Shown in pieces: positions 12,757 to 23,797 of a DNA stretch of 64,000 nt; position 1 is the first letter of the stretch; each line of letters starts with the position of its first letter. The stretch covers positions 335,001 to 399,000 of the forward strand of contig CAJNDS010002104.1 of NCBI GenBank assembly GCA_905221605.1. The letters are read 5' to 3'. The stretch comes from Symbiodinium natans. Taxonomy: Eukaryota; Sar; Dinophyceae; Suessiales; Symbiodiniaceae. A program made the position numbers and the translations under genes. The notes beneath the pieces are model-generated. The model was not told the DNA's origin and did not search any database. It saw only the letters and a list, made by a program, of their open reading frames with translations.

Positions 12757-15033
12757 TTACATCTGAGCGCATGGTCCGCAGGAAGCCTTAGGGTGTGTAA
12801 GGAGATCTAAGGACTCCAAGATGTTCTGGGCCGTAGGCCGTTCGGCAGGCCTGACGTGCCAAGCCGCCATCATGATCGGCCGTAGTTTCGTGTGACAGTC
12901 CTAGTTCATGGTTGGGATTGTATTAAAAACTCAGATTTTATATTCCTTATTGGGTTTAAGTACCCTTAAAAAAAAGTTGCCCAACTATGACCAAGAGTCG
13001 AGGGCGAGGGGCCGAGGCTCCTTCTGTTGTCTATACTGACGCAAGATGACCTCTGGGTCGGGACCCAGCTGATGGAAAGGAGCCTTTCCAGAGCTCATGA
13101 AGTACATGATAAGTCCGTAGGCGTAGATGTCCACCTTCTCATCGTAAGCCTGGCTTCTCACTACCTCCGGTGCCATGTAGCGCCAGCTGCCCACACCACC
13201 CGTCATCGAGTATCTGTTGCTTTCATGCTTGAACATCAACTTGCTGATGCCAAAGTCGGACACCTTGATCTCCATATGCTTCGTCAACAGCAGGTTCAAT
13301 GGCTTCAGGTCCCGATGGACCTAGACTGAACTTGGAACCCCAGCAAACATTAGAATCTTGCTGTTTCTTAGGAACTATATAGTACCCAACTTAAAAAAAA
13401 GAAGGTTTCCAAGTACCCCTATATAAGGGACCACATCACGGCAGTGCAAGAAGTTCAGTGCCCTTCCGATGCTCAAACTCCAGTCGAGCACCTGTTCAAA
13501 CCCAGGGCGCCAGATCGCCACTTCACGGGTCTTACCTCTACTGAGCTTGGGAAGCCCTGGCAAAAAAATCGTAATTTCAAAGCTGTCCCTTAATGTCGTA
13601 TCCTGATTAGTCTGGACCCCCTCAATAACGAAAAGTTTTCCAAAAATTATTCAGGAGACCCAATTTGGATTGCCCCCCCACAATAAAGTAAAGTTTTTCG
13701 GGCATGGGTTTCGGAACAGAGAAAAAAAGAGAAGAAGATGATGAAAGAAAAGAGCAATAGAAGAGCAGCTTCAAGTCGGAGTTCTGAGCTGTCATCCCCA
13801 ACCTCCCGGGTTCAGGGTCTACGACCAGGCCTGAAAACAAGGATTCCTTATGACTTCGCTTATCTGAGGAGGCCTAGCCATCAAATTTTGAAGGGGGTAG
13901 TCCACGTGCTGCCCCGAAGCCCATGAAAAAAAAAATTGCACCCCCACAATAATGTCAAGGTTTTCGGGGGGAGGGGGGGGGGGGGGGGCGGGCCTTCAAG
14001 CTTCCCGGGTTCAGGGTCGACGACCAGGCCGGAAAACAAGGATTCCTTATGACTTCGCTTATCTGAGGAGGCCTAGCCATCAAATTTTGAAGGGGGTAGT
14101 CCACGTGCTGCCCCGAAGCCCATTAAAAAAAAAATTGCACCCCCACAATAATGTCAAGGTTTTCGGGGGGAGGGGGGGGGTGGAGCTTACCTGAGCTGAG
14201 CTGAGCTCATCTGAGCTTAATTATGTAAGAGGAGAGGGAAAGGAAGAGGAGAGGAAGAGGAGAGGGAAGAGGAGCGAAGAGGAAATGAAGAGGAGCCGGT
14301 GGGGGGGGGGCCCGGGGCCGAAAATTAGTTTGGGGGGGTCCCTTTTTTTTTAACACTATTACGGGGGTGGATTTAGTTTGGGGGGGGGGGGGGGGGGGGG
14401 GGCCCCCTCACACTAATCAGGATACCACATTAAGAATTACAGCGCCCAAAAACTCTGAAAAGGATTCCCAAGAATCCCTAAGTTACGCTGGGCCATGAAG
14501 TAACGCTCAAGGTCGCCACCGGGTAAAAACTCCGTCACGCACATCACCGGAAGGTGCTGATCGATGCAGGCCCCGAGAAACATGACAAGGTCGGGATGCC
14601 GCAAAGATGACAGGAGATCGATCTCGTGCAGGAGTTCGTCCGTGATGTCCTTGTCGCCGCCGGTGCTTGGAAGGTCCAAAGAAGGCTGCGAAGTGTGATT
14701 GGACTGCAGTTGTCTGGCCACGGCATCGTCGTGCAAGCCAGGGCACTTGGCCACCACATCGATGTTGTGCCAGGTTGCAAGGTACAATGTGCTTTTCAGT
14801 GTCCTGCTAAGCTCTTGCTTCACTCGAACGTCCTTGCGGGACAACTTCCAGTGAGAGTCCACGGCACGAGCCCAAAGCCGCTGCTGCCCTGTTGCAGCAT
14901 CATCCTCACTGCCTGCAGTGGAGCTTGAAGCAGCATGCCCAATTGGCCCATCACCTCCGTCATATGTACTGACTGAAAGCTGTGGGACGAAGGGCGACGA
15001 GAGCTTCCATGCTGGCTCCACCATGCTGGTCAT
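12757..15033 (-). CDS. TKL-like protein kinase, four exons, about 371 residues
   Basis: Exons are 15033-14489, 13537-13432, 13320-13000 and 12900-12757; their phases join and the total is 372 codons including TAA. Exon 1 carries the N-lobe: VVAK with the ATP-binding Lys, ELLHEIDLLSSLRHPDLV with the helix-C Glu, and the hinge MCVTEFLPGGDLERY. Exon 2 gives SLSIGRALNFLHCRDV. Exon 3 starts VHRDLKPLNLLL (catalytic Asp) and includes VSDFGISK, a Gly-rich activation loop, and YMAPEVV. Exon 4 supplies KLRPIMMAAW and the conserved Arg in VRPAERPTA. All key catalytic residues are present, so it is probably active. The introns appear to be GC-AG (13538-14488), GT-AG (13321-13431) and GA-AG (12901-12999). 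The start ATG is the first in frame after a TAG. Substrate unknown. Confidence 0.85.
12901..12999 (-). mobile_element. 99-bp intron with terminal inverted repeats (introner-like)
   Basis: This third kinase intron has matching inverted ends, around TTCATGGTTGGG on the left and the complement of GTCATAGTTGGG on the right. The bases GACT occur at both splice junctions, like a target-site duplication. A diverged relative of the same sequence (TCATGGCTGGGAT... CTATTCCTTATTGAG) is at about 43670-43730, inside an intron of the EGF-like gene. The donor appears to be GA. Confidence 0.6.
13321..13431 (-). mobile_element. 111-bp kinase intron with short inverted ends (introner-like)
   Basis: This intron lies between the HCRDV and VHRDLKP codons. 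ACTTGGAA occurs near both ends in opposite orientation, and GGTCC spans both splice junctions. Its splice frame is fixed by the kinase motifs on either side. Confidence 0.55.
13804..14179. repeat. Tandem duplication (~199-bp period) inside the first kinase intron
   Basis: Two near-identical copies begin at 13804 and 14003 and carry the same run from 'cccgggttcaggg' to the poly-A and 'cacccccacaataatgtc'. They are followed by GA-rich minisatellite (about 14225-14300) and G/C homopolymers (about 14307, 14328 and 14380-14402). All of this lies within the 951-bp intron 13538-14488. Confidence 0.85.
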
Positions 15034-16090
15034 GGCTGCTATGGCGGCTTTAAGTTCATGGCCTCTCTAGACTCAGCCCCTGCAGCCACAACGAGAAGGA
15101 CAGACAATCAGGTCGGTGCTGCACCGCTCCCTTTTAGTTCCCCACTTAGGCTGAAGTTTGTGCTGTGGAACATCCTGGAGCTATCTGTGTTGCCCTGTAA
15201 CGGTCTGGGTGCAGAGGCCTCTGCGCGCCATCTCTCCCTTTGCGACGGCTCCTACCTGTCCAAACACAGAATCGAGACTTGTACAACACATTATATGGTC
15301 AATAGAATATGAGACTCTATAAAAAATATATAAATATACAGTATAAAAAGGTCTTTTAGACATAGTCTGTGCTCTTCAAGACCTCTGGCTGCGATAGCAT
15401 AACACGTCAACAATGATGAGGGCGATGAACTGTTTCGGAACCCATTGGTTGGGGAATTGTAACACTTGGGTGTTTGGCCTTTGGAATCCTGCGGGAAAAG
15501 CCCCGCTTCCTCCAGAACGCCGATTTGTCTTGGGCAAACATGTCCAGGCAGTGCAGAGCCCAGATTCCGGCAGGGAGAACATGTCTGGAATACGAACTAT
15601 TTACCACACCAAGCCTTTGTAAACTCAAGAGAACACGCCTTAAAAGCACAGACAACACATGCCCTTTCTTCGACAAGATGTCTACAAGATGAAGGATGAA
15701 ACATGCTGCAACTATCTCTTCACGTCGCCTGGCGGCCGCATGCGTGTGGCCACCGACTGCAACATAGCCATATTGTACTCAGGATACCCTTTTTGGGGTT
15801 GGTTACTTTATAAGGGAACCCAGAACCAACCCTAAACCCTAAACCGTAAACCCCAAACTTAACCCTAAAACCCTAAAACCCTAAACCCTAGCCCGCCCCC
15901 CCCCCCCCCCCCCCCCCCCCTCAAAAAAAAAAACGGGCAGGAGGGTACCAAGGCAAGTTGGATCACATGATTGGCAAGGGGAGATAGGCCTGCGCGGCCG
16001 CCACGTGATCTGGAGCGCCTCAGGCCGGGTTTAGGGTTTAGGGTTTAGGGTTTAGGGTTTAGGGTTTAGGGTTTAGGGTTTCAATAAGAC
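15034..16090. other. Region upstream of the kinase gene; telomere-like repeats, no confident gene
   Basis: Overlapping ORFs on both strands at about 15370-15700 give no recognisable protein. Telomere-type CCCTAAA variants occupy 15828-15891 and run into a C homopolymer (15892-15920). A clean TTTAGGG array is at 16027-16081, directly beside the inverted-repeat element that follows. The kinase promoter should lie just above 15033, but no motif stands out. Confidence 0.5.
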
Positions 16091-16200
16091 TTGGGGATGT
16101 TCCCCCTTATGCCCATAGCAGCCCTGAAGAGGGAGTATAATGTGGGGGTACTAGAATCCCTAAATGGAGGACTCTTAGTATAAGGGGGGGAACATCCCGA
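16091..16200. mobile_element. 110-bp inverted-repeat element with an 8-bp target duplication
   Basis: The ends match as inverted repeats (TTGGGGATGTTCCCCC on the left, complement of TCGGGATGTTCCCCC on the right). The element is flanked by a perfect direct repeat AATAAGAC at 16083-16090 and 16201-16208. It has no coding capacity, so it is a non-autonomous DNA element (MITE-like). Confidence 0.8.
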
Positions 16201-18960
16201 AATAAGACCCTAAAGGATCTGCGCATTAGAGTGGAACTCCAACTTTTCAGGAAGATGACGTTGGCCAGAATACCGCAGCGGCGAAGCTCGGGCGTTGGCT
16301 CTCCGTCTCTGGAAATGAAGTCCAGGTATCCCTCCAAGCAGGCTTTCTTTGCTTGAATGCTTAGCCTTAGTCTGTCTAGAGATTTCAACAAACAGACTGA
16401 GGCAGAGGCAGAGACAGGAAGACAGGGAGACGGCCAGACAAACAGATTAAACAGACACACACACACACACACACACACACACCCACGCACAAGGCACACA
16501 CACACACACACAAAAGCACACGCACATGCGCGCACAATGGATGGGCAAGCTTTGAGGGGTAAACAGGCAGCCAGCACGGCAGTGACATGTAGACACTCTT
16601 CCGAAAGCCGCTTGCGACATTTCTGAAATGGGCAGAATCCTCTGTTTGTTAGTTGGCAGCTGCCTGCAGGGTGCGCACGTCGTGTCTGTTGGGGTCGAAA
16701 ATACCTCGACCTGGGAGAGAAGAGGCCCCACCCAAACAGGCAACAAAAAGCTGACATAAGCCTGCGGCCAAACAGCCGTGACAGCAAGCATCTGCTTATT
16801 AGCTGCTGCTGCGGTTATTCTTTTCATCTTGACAAATCTATGTAGCTTCAGAGTCATTGTGCAAACTACTCCGTGCTGCTAAGTATGTGCTTGGGCATGC
16901 CGAAGAATGACAAGCAGCGTCCTAGACCGGTCCTTGTTGCAGACTAGCGCACATGGCGCGGGTCAGACGTGCAAAGAGTGGGATCCACGCAGACTTGGAG
17001 CTGCCATCCCAAGGTAGGGCAACAGATACTGGGGGTTTACGATAATAAGGGACCCCTAATATAGACCCCCACATAATAGGATCCCCTTTCAATGAGGACC
17101 CCAATAAGGTGTCCTCAATATCGAAAACCCCCACTTTTTGACTTTGGATGAAACTGTTCCATCCTGAATCCAACTCTACTCAAACTACTTGTTGTCACCG
17201 GCGTAGCTACCTCCGCTCTTGCAAAACGGGTGAATTGGCCAACGGCAAAACATCTCGCTACTCCTTTCCTCGGGATCACATGAGGGTGTGCTATACGCAT
17301 GAATATAACTATATACGGGATTCTTCCAACTTCCTCTCGGCGATGGATGGTCGTCTAGCCAAGTAAGCTTGGCCGGAAAATGTGCAGGAGACACCTGCTG
17401 CTCACAAAGGAGCGTGCATGATCGCTTTGGCCCCTCCTGCTTGTGCACGTGCTTATTGCCTGAGGGACTGTTGAACTTCATTCTAGAATGCGAAGAAGAT
17501 TTTCCCCAAACTCATGTCATGATGTGATCAGGATCACGATCTTCCAGTGCACCGTGCAACCAATTCTAGCACTCGGCTGTCAAGGAAACGAGAACACTTC
17601 AATACATGGGCCTGCACGAAGCCCCCCCTTCCAGAGAGCCTGCGTCACTGTGCATACATCTGAAGCTGACCGTGCGGACAATTTGGGCCCGCTGTCGTCT
17701 TTGTCAAGATGCAGACATCAGATCGGCAGCGCTAGTGCAAAAGAAGCAGCCCCCCCCCCCCCCCCCCCCCCACCACGCCCGCATCCACCGGACAATGTTC
17801 AAGGATTAAGAGCTTATATCCTTTCCATTGCAGTGGCTGATACCTTCTGTGGGCAATGCCGTGCTGCTGTACCAGTGTTAGGTGGAATGGCCTCCAGCCA
17901 GCGGTTCAGAGAAGCAAAAGAAGCCAAACATCTTGGCAAGGGATGTGAGAGTCAAGGTTTAAAATGCGTCATCTCTTCTGGGCGCAAAAAATATACATCA
18001 ATAATCAATAAATAAATCAATAAAGACATGAAGAAATACAGAAATAAATGAATATACATATATATATATGTATATAAGTTGTTGTGGAGAACCCTGAGTC
18101 CTTGCTCTCGGCACAAAACTTCCAGTCTGCAAGGCCGACCTAATTCGAGAAGCCTTGTGAGACTGCAGAAATGGCGTCACTTGAGACATGGTGAATCCAA
18201 AGTGCCTCGCCTCAATCATATAGGGGCCTGAAGAACTAGAACAGGGTTTTGGGGGGGCAATTATGTGCCATATAGTATAATTTCAAAGGGACCATATGGG
18301 AATACCATTAGTAATTATTCCGACCCCTGCATTACCCCTCCCCCTGCCTTCCACGCTGATGACTCAAATGACGAACAAGAGACTTCAAAAACCAGCGCCT
18401 CTAAAAGTCCCCATGAGAACTCGACGTCAAACGGTCAGTTTGAACCGTTCCCGCACAGCGAGCAAGTCATGGAACGGAGGACCATTGCTTCATGTCTTGC
18501 TGCATTAGCACATCATACGCGCGCACGGCACGAGCGGCGTCCGTACATTCACCGCGGGGAACTAGATGCTGGCAGTCTTCTCTTCGTGTGAGTCTCGAAT
18601 CAAGAACCACAACCACTGCGCAACAAGACCACCAGCAAGTTAATTATTCGACCTTGACCTATAAACATGCTTACACACAAACGTTCCATGCTTTAGTCGG
18701 GAAGGGGGCTGATGCAAGGCAAGATGGCAAAGCCTAAGATCCTGGTTTGGGGCGGTAGCTACCCGTATCCTGATTTAAGCCTCCGATCTGGCCTCATGCA
18801 AAACCTGCTTCACAAGTGTTGCAGCACCGCGGCAGATGTGTGCTCATGAAGCACATTCATGATCCTCCATTGGCTTAGGGCTTCATGGCTGAGCAAAGTA
18901 GCAGTCGTCATCGAAATCCCGCGACCTAGGAGGCACGATTGCAGCGTTTCACACTTGTGC
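16201..18960. other. Repeat-rich stretch without a confident gene
   Basis: It contains a (CA)n microsatellite (16455-16512), an inverted-repeat element (17031-17134), a C run (about 17750-17771) and an AT microsatellite (about 18050-18075). ORFs of 60-175 codons exist on both strands. None gives a recognisable domain, and the longer ones cross low-complexity DNA. Confidence 0.45.
17031..17134. mobile_element. Inverted-repeat element, family with GGGGTTTACGA ends
   Basis: It starts GGGGGTTTACGATAA and ends with the near-complement TATCGAAAACCCCCAC, about 104 bp with no ORF. The interior has short nested inverted motifs (CCCCTAATATAG, GGATCCCCTTT). Relatives are at 32684-32773, 33099-33202 and 56496-56641. 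Confidence 0.7.
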
Positions 18961-18970
18961 TTTTCAAAAG

Positions 18971-19730
18971 CTGAAGAAAATGAGGGGGCTCGTGTACTCA
19001 ATTTTTACGAAAATGAGGGGCTCGCTTTCGTAAAAGTTGGGTTCGGCCGGTCAACACTAACAGTCACCACCAGCAGACCCACAAATAAAAGCACCCGGTA
19101 AATGCCAAAAAATTGACTGAGATTCCTGCTATTCCTGGTGCTATTCCTGGTGCTATTTCTGGTGCTATTTCTGGTGCATTTTTTTGTGCTATTCCTGGTG
19201 CTATTTCTGGTGCTATTTTTTGTGCTATTGTTTGTGCTATTTCTGGTTCTATTTTTTGTGCTATTGTTTGTGCTATTTCTGGTGCTATTTCTGGTGCTGT
19301 TGCTGGTGCTATGTGACTAACAACCACCATCAGCAGACCCACAAAAAACAGCACCCGGTAAATGCTAAGCTGCTAACATTGACTGGGATTCCTGGTGCTA
19401 TTTCTGGTGCTATTGTTTGTGCTATTTCTGGTACTATTTTTTGTGCTATTCCTGGCGCTATTTCTGGTGCTATTTTTTGTGCTATTGTTTGTGCTATTGT
19501 TTGTGCTATTTCTGGTGTTATTTCTGGTGCTATTTCTGCTGCTATGTGACTAACAGTCACCACCAGCAGACCCACAAAAAGAAGCACCCGGTAAATGCTA
19601 AAATTGACTGGGATTCCTGGTGCTATTTTTGGCCTGTGTGTTATAAGGCCACGGCGTTATTTGACTGTTAGTGTGGACCGGCCGAACCCAACGTAAAAGT
19701 AAATAAAAGGAGGGTTTCAGGCTCATTTTC
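18971..19730. mobile_element. ~0.7-kb non-autonomous element: inverted termini around 12-bp tandem repeats
   Basis: A 36-bp sequence at 19031-19066 (GTTGGGTTCGGCCGGTCAAC core) recurs in reverse complement at 19662-19697. Outer similarity may extend to GAAGAAAATGAG at 18973 and its complement near 19723-19732. Between the ends are three blocks of a ~250-bp unit, each starting near 'caccagcagacccacaaa' (19066, 19323, 19559). Each block contains runs of a 12-bp repeat (ATTTCTGGTGCT and variants with TTTG). Both strands stay open through the repeats, giving Ala-Ile-Ser/Pro-Gly and Ile-Ala-Pro-Glu peptides, probably by chance of composition. Confidence 0.7.
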
Positions 19731-20634
19731 TTCCTGTTACTTTGGGCCCTGAAAATGGGATTCTCTCATTTGCTGATGGCTGGGCCTCCTGGAATTGGAA
19801 GGATTACTGTTTGGAGGGTTTAGGGTTTAGGGTTTTTAGGGTTTAAGGTGGAAGGATTTGGGCAGGTCTCATTTTCTTAGTGTTGGCTTGCTTCAGGCCC
19901 CGCAAGAAAGGCTTTTCGGGAAATATGAAGTTTGCCCGGGTACCCTGAGGAGAATGTCACTGTATCAGTTCCTACCATACGCTACATTGTACAAGAATAT
20001 GCTATGATACACAACACTACAAACTTTCTTTCATGAAAAGACTTTACCCCTTGTGCCAGGCAGCTTTCCATGGCGGACACCGGCCCGATACAGCCCGAGA
20101 GCCGTACTTAAAAGCGCAATCCTCGGGCTCGGGGACTGGGAGAAGACCTAGTGCAGGGACCTACCAATCCCTAAAAGCTTGGTCAACATGCCGCGGACGC
20201 GGGGATCGGGGGCCAGTGGGGCGGGAGGGGTCCATGTTCATGACCATGTGCCACTTGATGATTGTCCATGTGCACGTGCCATGCGTGGGCCTCCCAACGA
20301 TTCGACATCGAGCGGTTTTAGGTTCTGGACTTGCGCATGCGTGTGGTGCCTACTTAGATGCAAACATGCTTTCACAGGCCAGCTCAAGAGCCAGGACCTA
20401 AACCAGGCAGTGCCTGCAGGTCCGGGCAAAGAGGGCAAGTTTGCAAGCATAGCATCATTCAAAGGCCATAGCACCCCCCCCCCCCTTGCCCTAAACCCTA
20501 AACCCTTAAACCCTAAACCCCAAACCCTGGAAGGTAAGGCTTGAGGGAGGTAAACTCCGCTATACCAGGCTGTTCTCACCTCAGAGGCTAGCTTTCGTGA
20601 CACATAGGGTTTACACAGGGCCTGTAGGGTTGAA

Positions 20635-22096
20635 TTATCTGCTGTATTTTGTATATGAGCTTTGGGAAAGCGAACTGAGCTTCGCCGAGCTTGGCTGACG
20701 GCTTCCCCAATTTTTTAGCACTCCCAAGTCGAGCAGGAGACTCTTGCTCTGCTTCTGCTTGATGCTGGCAAGTCGCATGGCAATGGAAATTTCCACGCCA
20801 AAGGATGGCCCGAACTGGAAAGCCCGGAAGACTTCGTTGGATGTGGCCTCACAGAGTGCTCGGAAGCAGTGTTGACCACCAGCAGCTAAGCGCTTAGCGA
20901 AGATCCGAGTTCCCGTACGGCTTCCTGGACAAGCGTTTGCAGACTCGCCCCATGGGCACTGCTTGGCCACGCGCATGCAAGACGCAGGAACGGCGAAACT
21001 TGTGAACAAGACAAGACAAACATGATTCCCCTAAAACCCTAAAACCCTAAACCCTAACACCCTAACAAACCTAAAACAACTCCCCCCCCCCCCCCCAAAA
21101 AAAAAAAAAAAGGTGTTGGGCGGGGGGTGGGGCGGTGCCTTTGCTTTCTCGGCCTCAAGCTCGTCCTGCAAGGACCGGAGCTGGGCTTTAAGCCTCGGCA
21201 TGACCTCCAGATCGAGCAGCATGTCGTCCTTGGTTCCAGACACAGGGTGTAGGGTTTAGGGTTTAGGGTTTAGGGTTTTTCGCTCCCGCACAGCTGGCAG
21301 AACCGCGCCGCAGGGTTTGGGGGTGAGGGTTGAGGGCACTCTCACCCCCCGAGAGATACTGCGAACCACCCTTCTGACTTTGCCACAGCAAAGGGCTCCG
21401 AAAACGGTAACGATGAACAGCAGCAACTTGTCATCAGGAAACATCAATTAAAGGAAGCTGCAATCAAAACGAAATTATGACCTCTCTTCTTCCTCCAAGG
21501 CATCCTCTTCAAGAAGGGAGCCAACTCTCGGCAGATCTACCTAACATCAAGTGGGCCAAGCTTCGGTAATGTTCAGCCCTCTGTTCGGCCCTTTCGGCGT
21601 GAACGAGGTGTAACCCACCTCCCAGATGAAGCTGAACGCAGCAAAAGGGTAGCAACATGATGAAAAAAACTACAGGAGTATAAGAAGACGGGGCCCACCT
21701 GAACGTTCTGCAACCACCAGGCTGGATAGACCTGGCCGGAGGAGCCGGTCTCCGACTCGTTGAAGGTGACGCTGTATCGGCCATACCTCAAATACACAGA
21801 TTGCCTTCTCCAGGCGTAGGGCTCTGGAATTTGCAGGTGTCGTTGTGAGGGCATTGTTGTGGCATGCCTGGACATCCACTTTCCTGGAACTTATGTCCGC
21901 ACACGCTGCGGCAAGAACGCAAACGCAGAGTCACTTCGCGATCAGCATCCATGCGAAGTCCCACCAATGTCCGACCACCTCGCAAGGCGGCTGCAGGGGG
22001 GGGGGACAGCACAATGTCGCTTTCACAGAAAGACGCTCCCAGAAGAGGATTGGGTTGATATGGATGCTTCAAAAGCAAGCTGGCATACTTGGCCAA
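20635..22096 (-). CDS. Possible multi-exon membrane/coiled-coil gene (unrecognised)
   Basis: Minus-strand stretches look coding but do not match a family I know. From 22096 downwards: about 21980-21788, a Cys-rich piece (VCGHKFQESGCPGMPQQCPH); about 21790-21690 (YSVTFNESETGSSGQVYPAW); about 21447-21350, a hydrophobic probable membrane segment followed by Arg/Lys (LLLFIVTVFGALCCGKVRR). Then about 21240-21140, a coiled coil (MLLDLEVMPRLKAQLRSLQD), and 21009-20660 (AFQFGPSFGVEISIAMRLAS). This order would suit a secreted Cys-rich ectodomain, one membrane span and a cytoplasmic coil. Telomere-like repeats (21036-21059, 21247-21277) sit between the pieces. Exon joins were not worked out. Confidence 0.35.
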
Positions 22097-22324
22097 ACAT
22101 ATCAGTTCTACGACCCACGTTGAGCATGGGCTTGCTTTGAAAAAGCGGAAGAGGGGTTTAGGGGGAAACTCCGGATACTCCTCCCTAAACCCTAAACCCT
22201 AAATCACAGGGAGGCGCCTCATTTGCGAACTCATTGCTCTGCTTGGTCAGGTAGCTGGCAGCCTTTTCTTCGCCGTGAGAGGAAGCCAACTTTACGGCAT
22301 CATCCTGGTGAGGCATGTGAACCT

Positions 22325-22490
22325 TCATTGTATATATACATATATGTATATATATATATGGATATGTACACATATATATATATATACATGAATATATGTA
22401 TACACATGATGCATAAATAGAATCATAGATATATATGTAAACATACAAATATATACATATATATATGTATATATATATATATGTAGAAGT
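22325..22490. repeat. AT/TATA microsatellites
   Basis: Imperfect (AT)n and ATATAC runs. Tyr/Ile-rich ORFs on both strands are artefacts of the repeat. Confidence 0.85.
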
Positions 22491-22667
22491 AAAGCATATC
22501 TGTTAATGTGTGTAGTGTCTGAAGTGCAGAATAACAAGGAATAAGTATACACCCCCCCACAATTCTACATTTGCAGGTTTCTTGAACTCCAAAAGAACGC
22601 CCCAAAAAAAACTAAATCAGACTCTAGACTCTTGGAGAACACCAAACCAAAATGACCAAATCAACCA

Positions 22668-22668
<1 letters not shown>

Positions 22669-22717
<49 letters not shown>

Positions 22718-22737
22718 GCAACAACAGCAACAACAGC

Positions 22738-22792
<55 letters not shown>
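22669..22792. repeat. (CAA)n microsatellite
   Basis: About 40 CAA triplets with a few CAG interruptions. It translates as poly-Asn/Gln/Thr on plus and poly-Leu/Val on minus, depending on frame. No convincing exon surrounds it. Confidence 0.9.
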
Positions 22793-22899
22793 TTCCCAAG
22801 TCTCAGAACAGTGCTTGTTTCTTTTTGACTTTTCGGTTTTGTAGTTTTTTGGGTTTGGGCGCTTTTTGTTCTATCTTTCCAAGAGTCTCAGGGTTTTGG

Positions 22900-23660
22900 T
22901 TTCTTTGGCCTTCCTGATTTGCAAAAGAGAAATCATGCATGTCACAAACCCAGGCAATTTCTGTGTGTCTTTTTGGATACATGGTGCTTGTACAAGGCCT
23001 AGTCCTATTCGAAAGAAGCTAGTGAACTATCCCAGCTTTTGCTCATTCATAGAATATCAATTGCAAAATATCAGTGGTTGTGCTAGGCAATCTAGACATA
23101 TAATGCTTTCGCTAAGCAATTCGCTCTTTTTCTAGAGAAGTAGTGCATGCTTGTCCCAAGCCGAGGCAAATAGTGTGCTTTTTCAGATGCATAGTGGCTG
23201 TACCAGACAAATTATTGAATTAATGCAATATGAAAGAGGCTAGTGAATTATGCTAGCTTTTATCATTTATTCAAAGAACATTCGTTGCATAAAATAATAG
23301 CTTCACATTAGTGAGATGAGTACTACTTGAAGAAGACGACTTGAGCACAACTAACATGCGTAATGCAAGCAGTTCCCATTACATAGAAATGAAGTACTGC
23401 TGACGTACTAATTGAATACCAATTGTATAGATTTGTTTTGTCTACAACGCACAATTTGCGTCGACAAGCTTAAACATACAAAATTCTCTTTCAAACAGAG
23501 GATTCAAAGATTCTAATAAGAAGAGTACAACTAACATGCGCACTGCATTTTGATTAATATAAGCAGTTTTCATTACACAATAGTGCAGTACTGCTGACGT
23601 ACTAACTAAATACCGCTTGTATAGTATATGTTTTGTCTAAATTGCACTACAAGCTTAAAT
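22900..23660. repeat. Diverged tandem repeats downstream of the LINE
   Basis: Two diverged repeat pairs. About 22980-23075 resembles 23188-23290 (shared 'gctagtgaa..at...agctttt'). About 23338-23478 resembles 23522-23658 (shared 'acaactaacatgcg' and 'gtactgctgacgtacta'). The motif 'aagcaattcg.tcttttt' at about 23113 also appears at about 28438, on the other side of the LINE. No gene is seen. Confidence 0.6.
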
Positions 23661-23797
23661 ACATAGTCCTCCTTTTTGACCCCGCGAGCTCTGCCGGGTT
23701 TCACAGCCGTCCATGCAGCCTTCATGAGCACTCGTGTAATGCCAAAGTTGTGTCTGGGATCCAAGGCCTAGTACTCGTGACTACGCCCCGAATCACG

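Noticed and set aside
19064-19587. Long repetitive ORFs on both strands (GAISGAIPGA and IAPEIAQ types)
   Set aside because: They follow from a 12-bp tandem repeat without stops in several frames; no start context or flanking exon supports a protein.
22582-22917. Plus-strand ORF rich in Asn from the CAA repeat
   Set aside because: The frame is open only because of the microsatellite; the flanks show no coding features.
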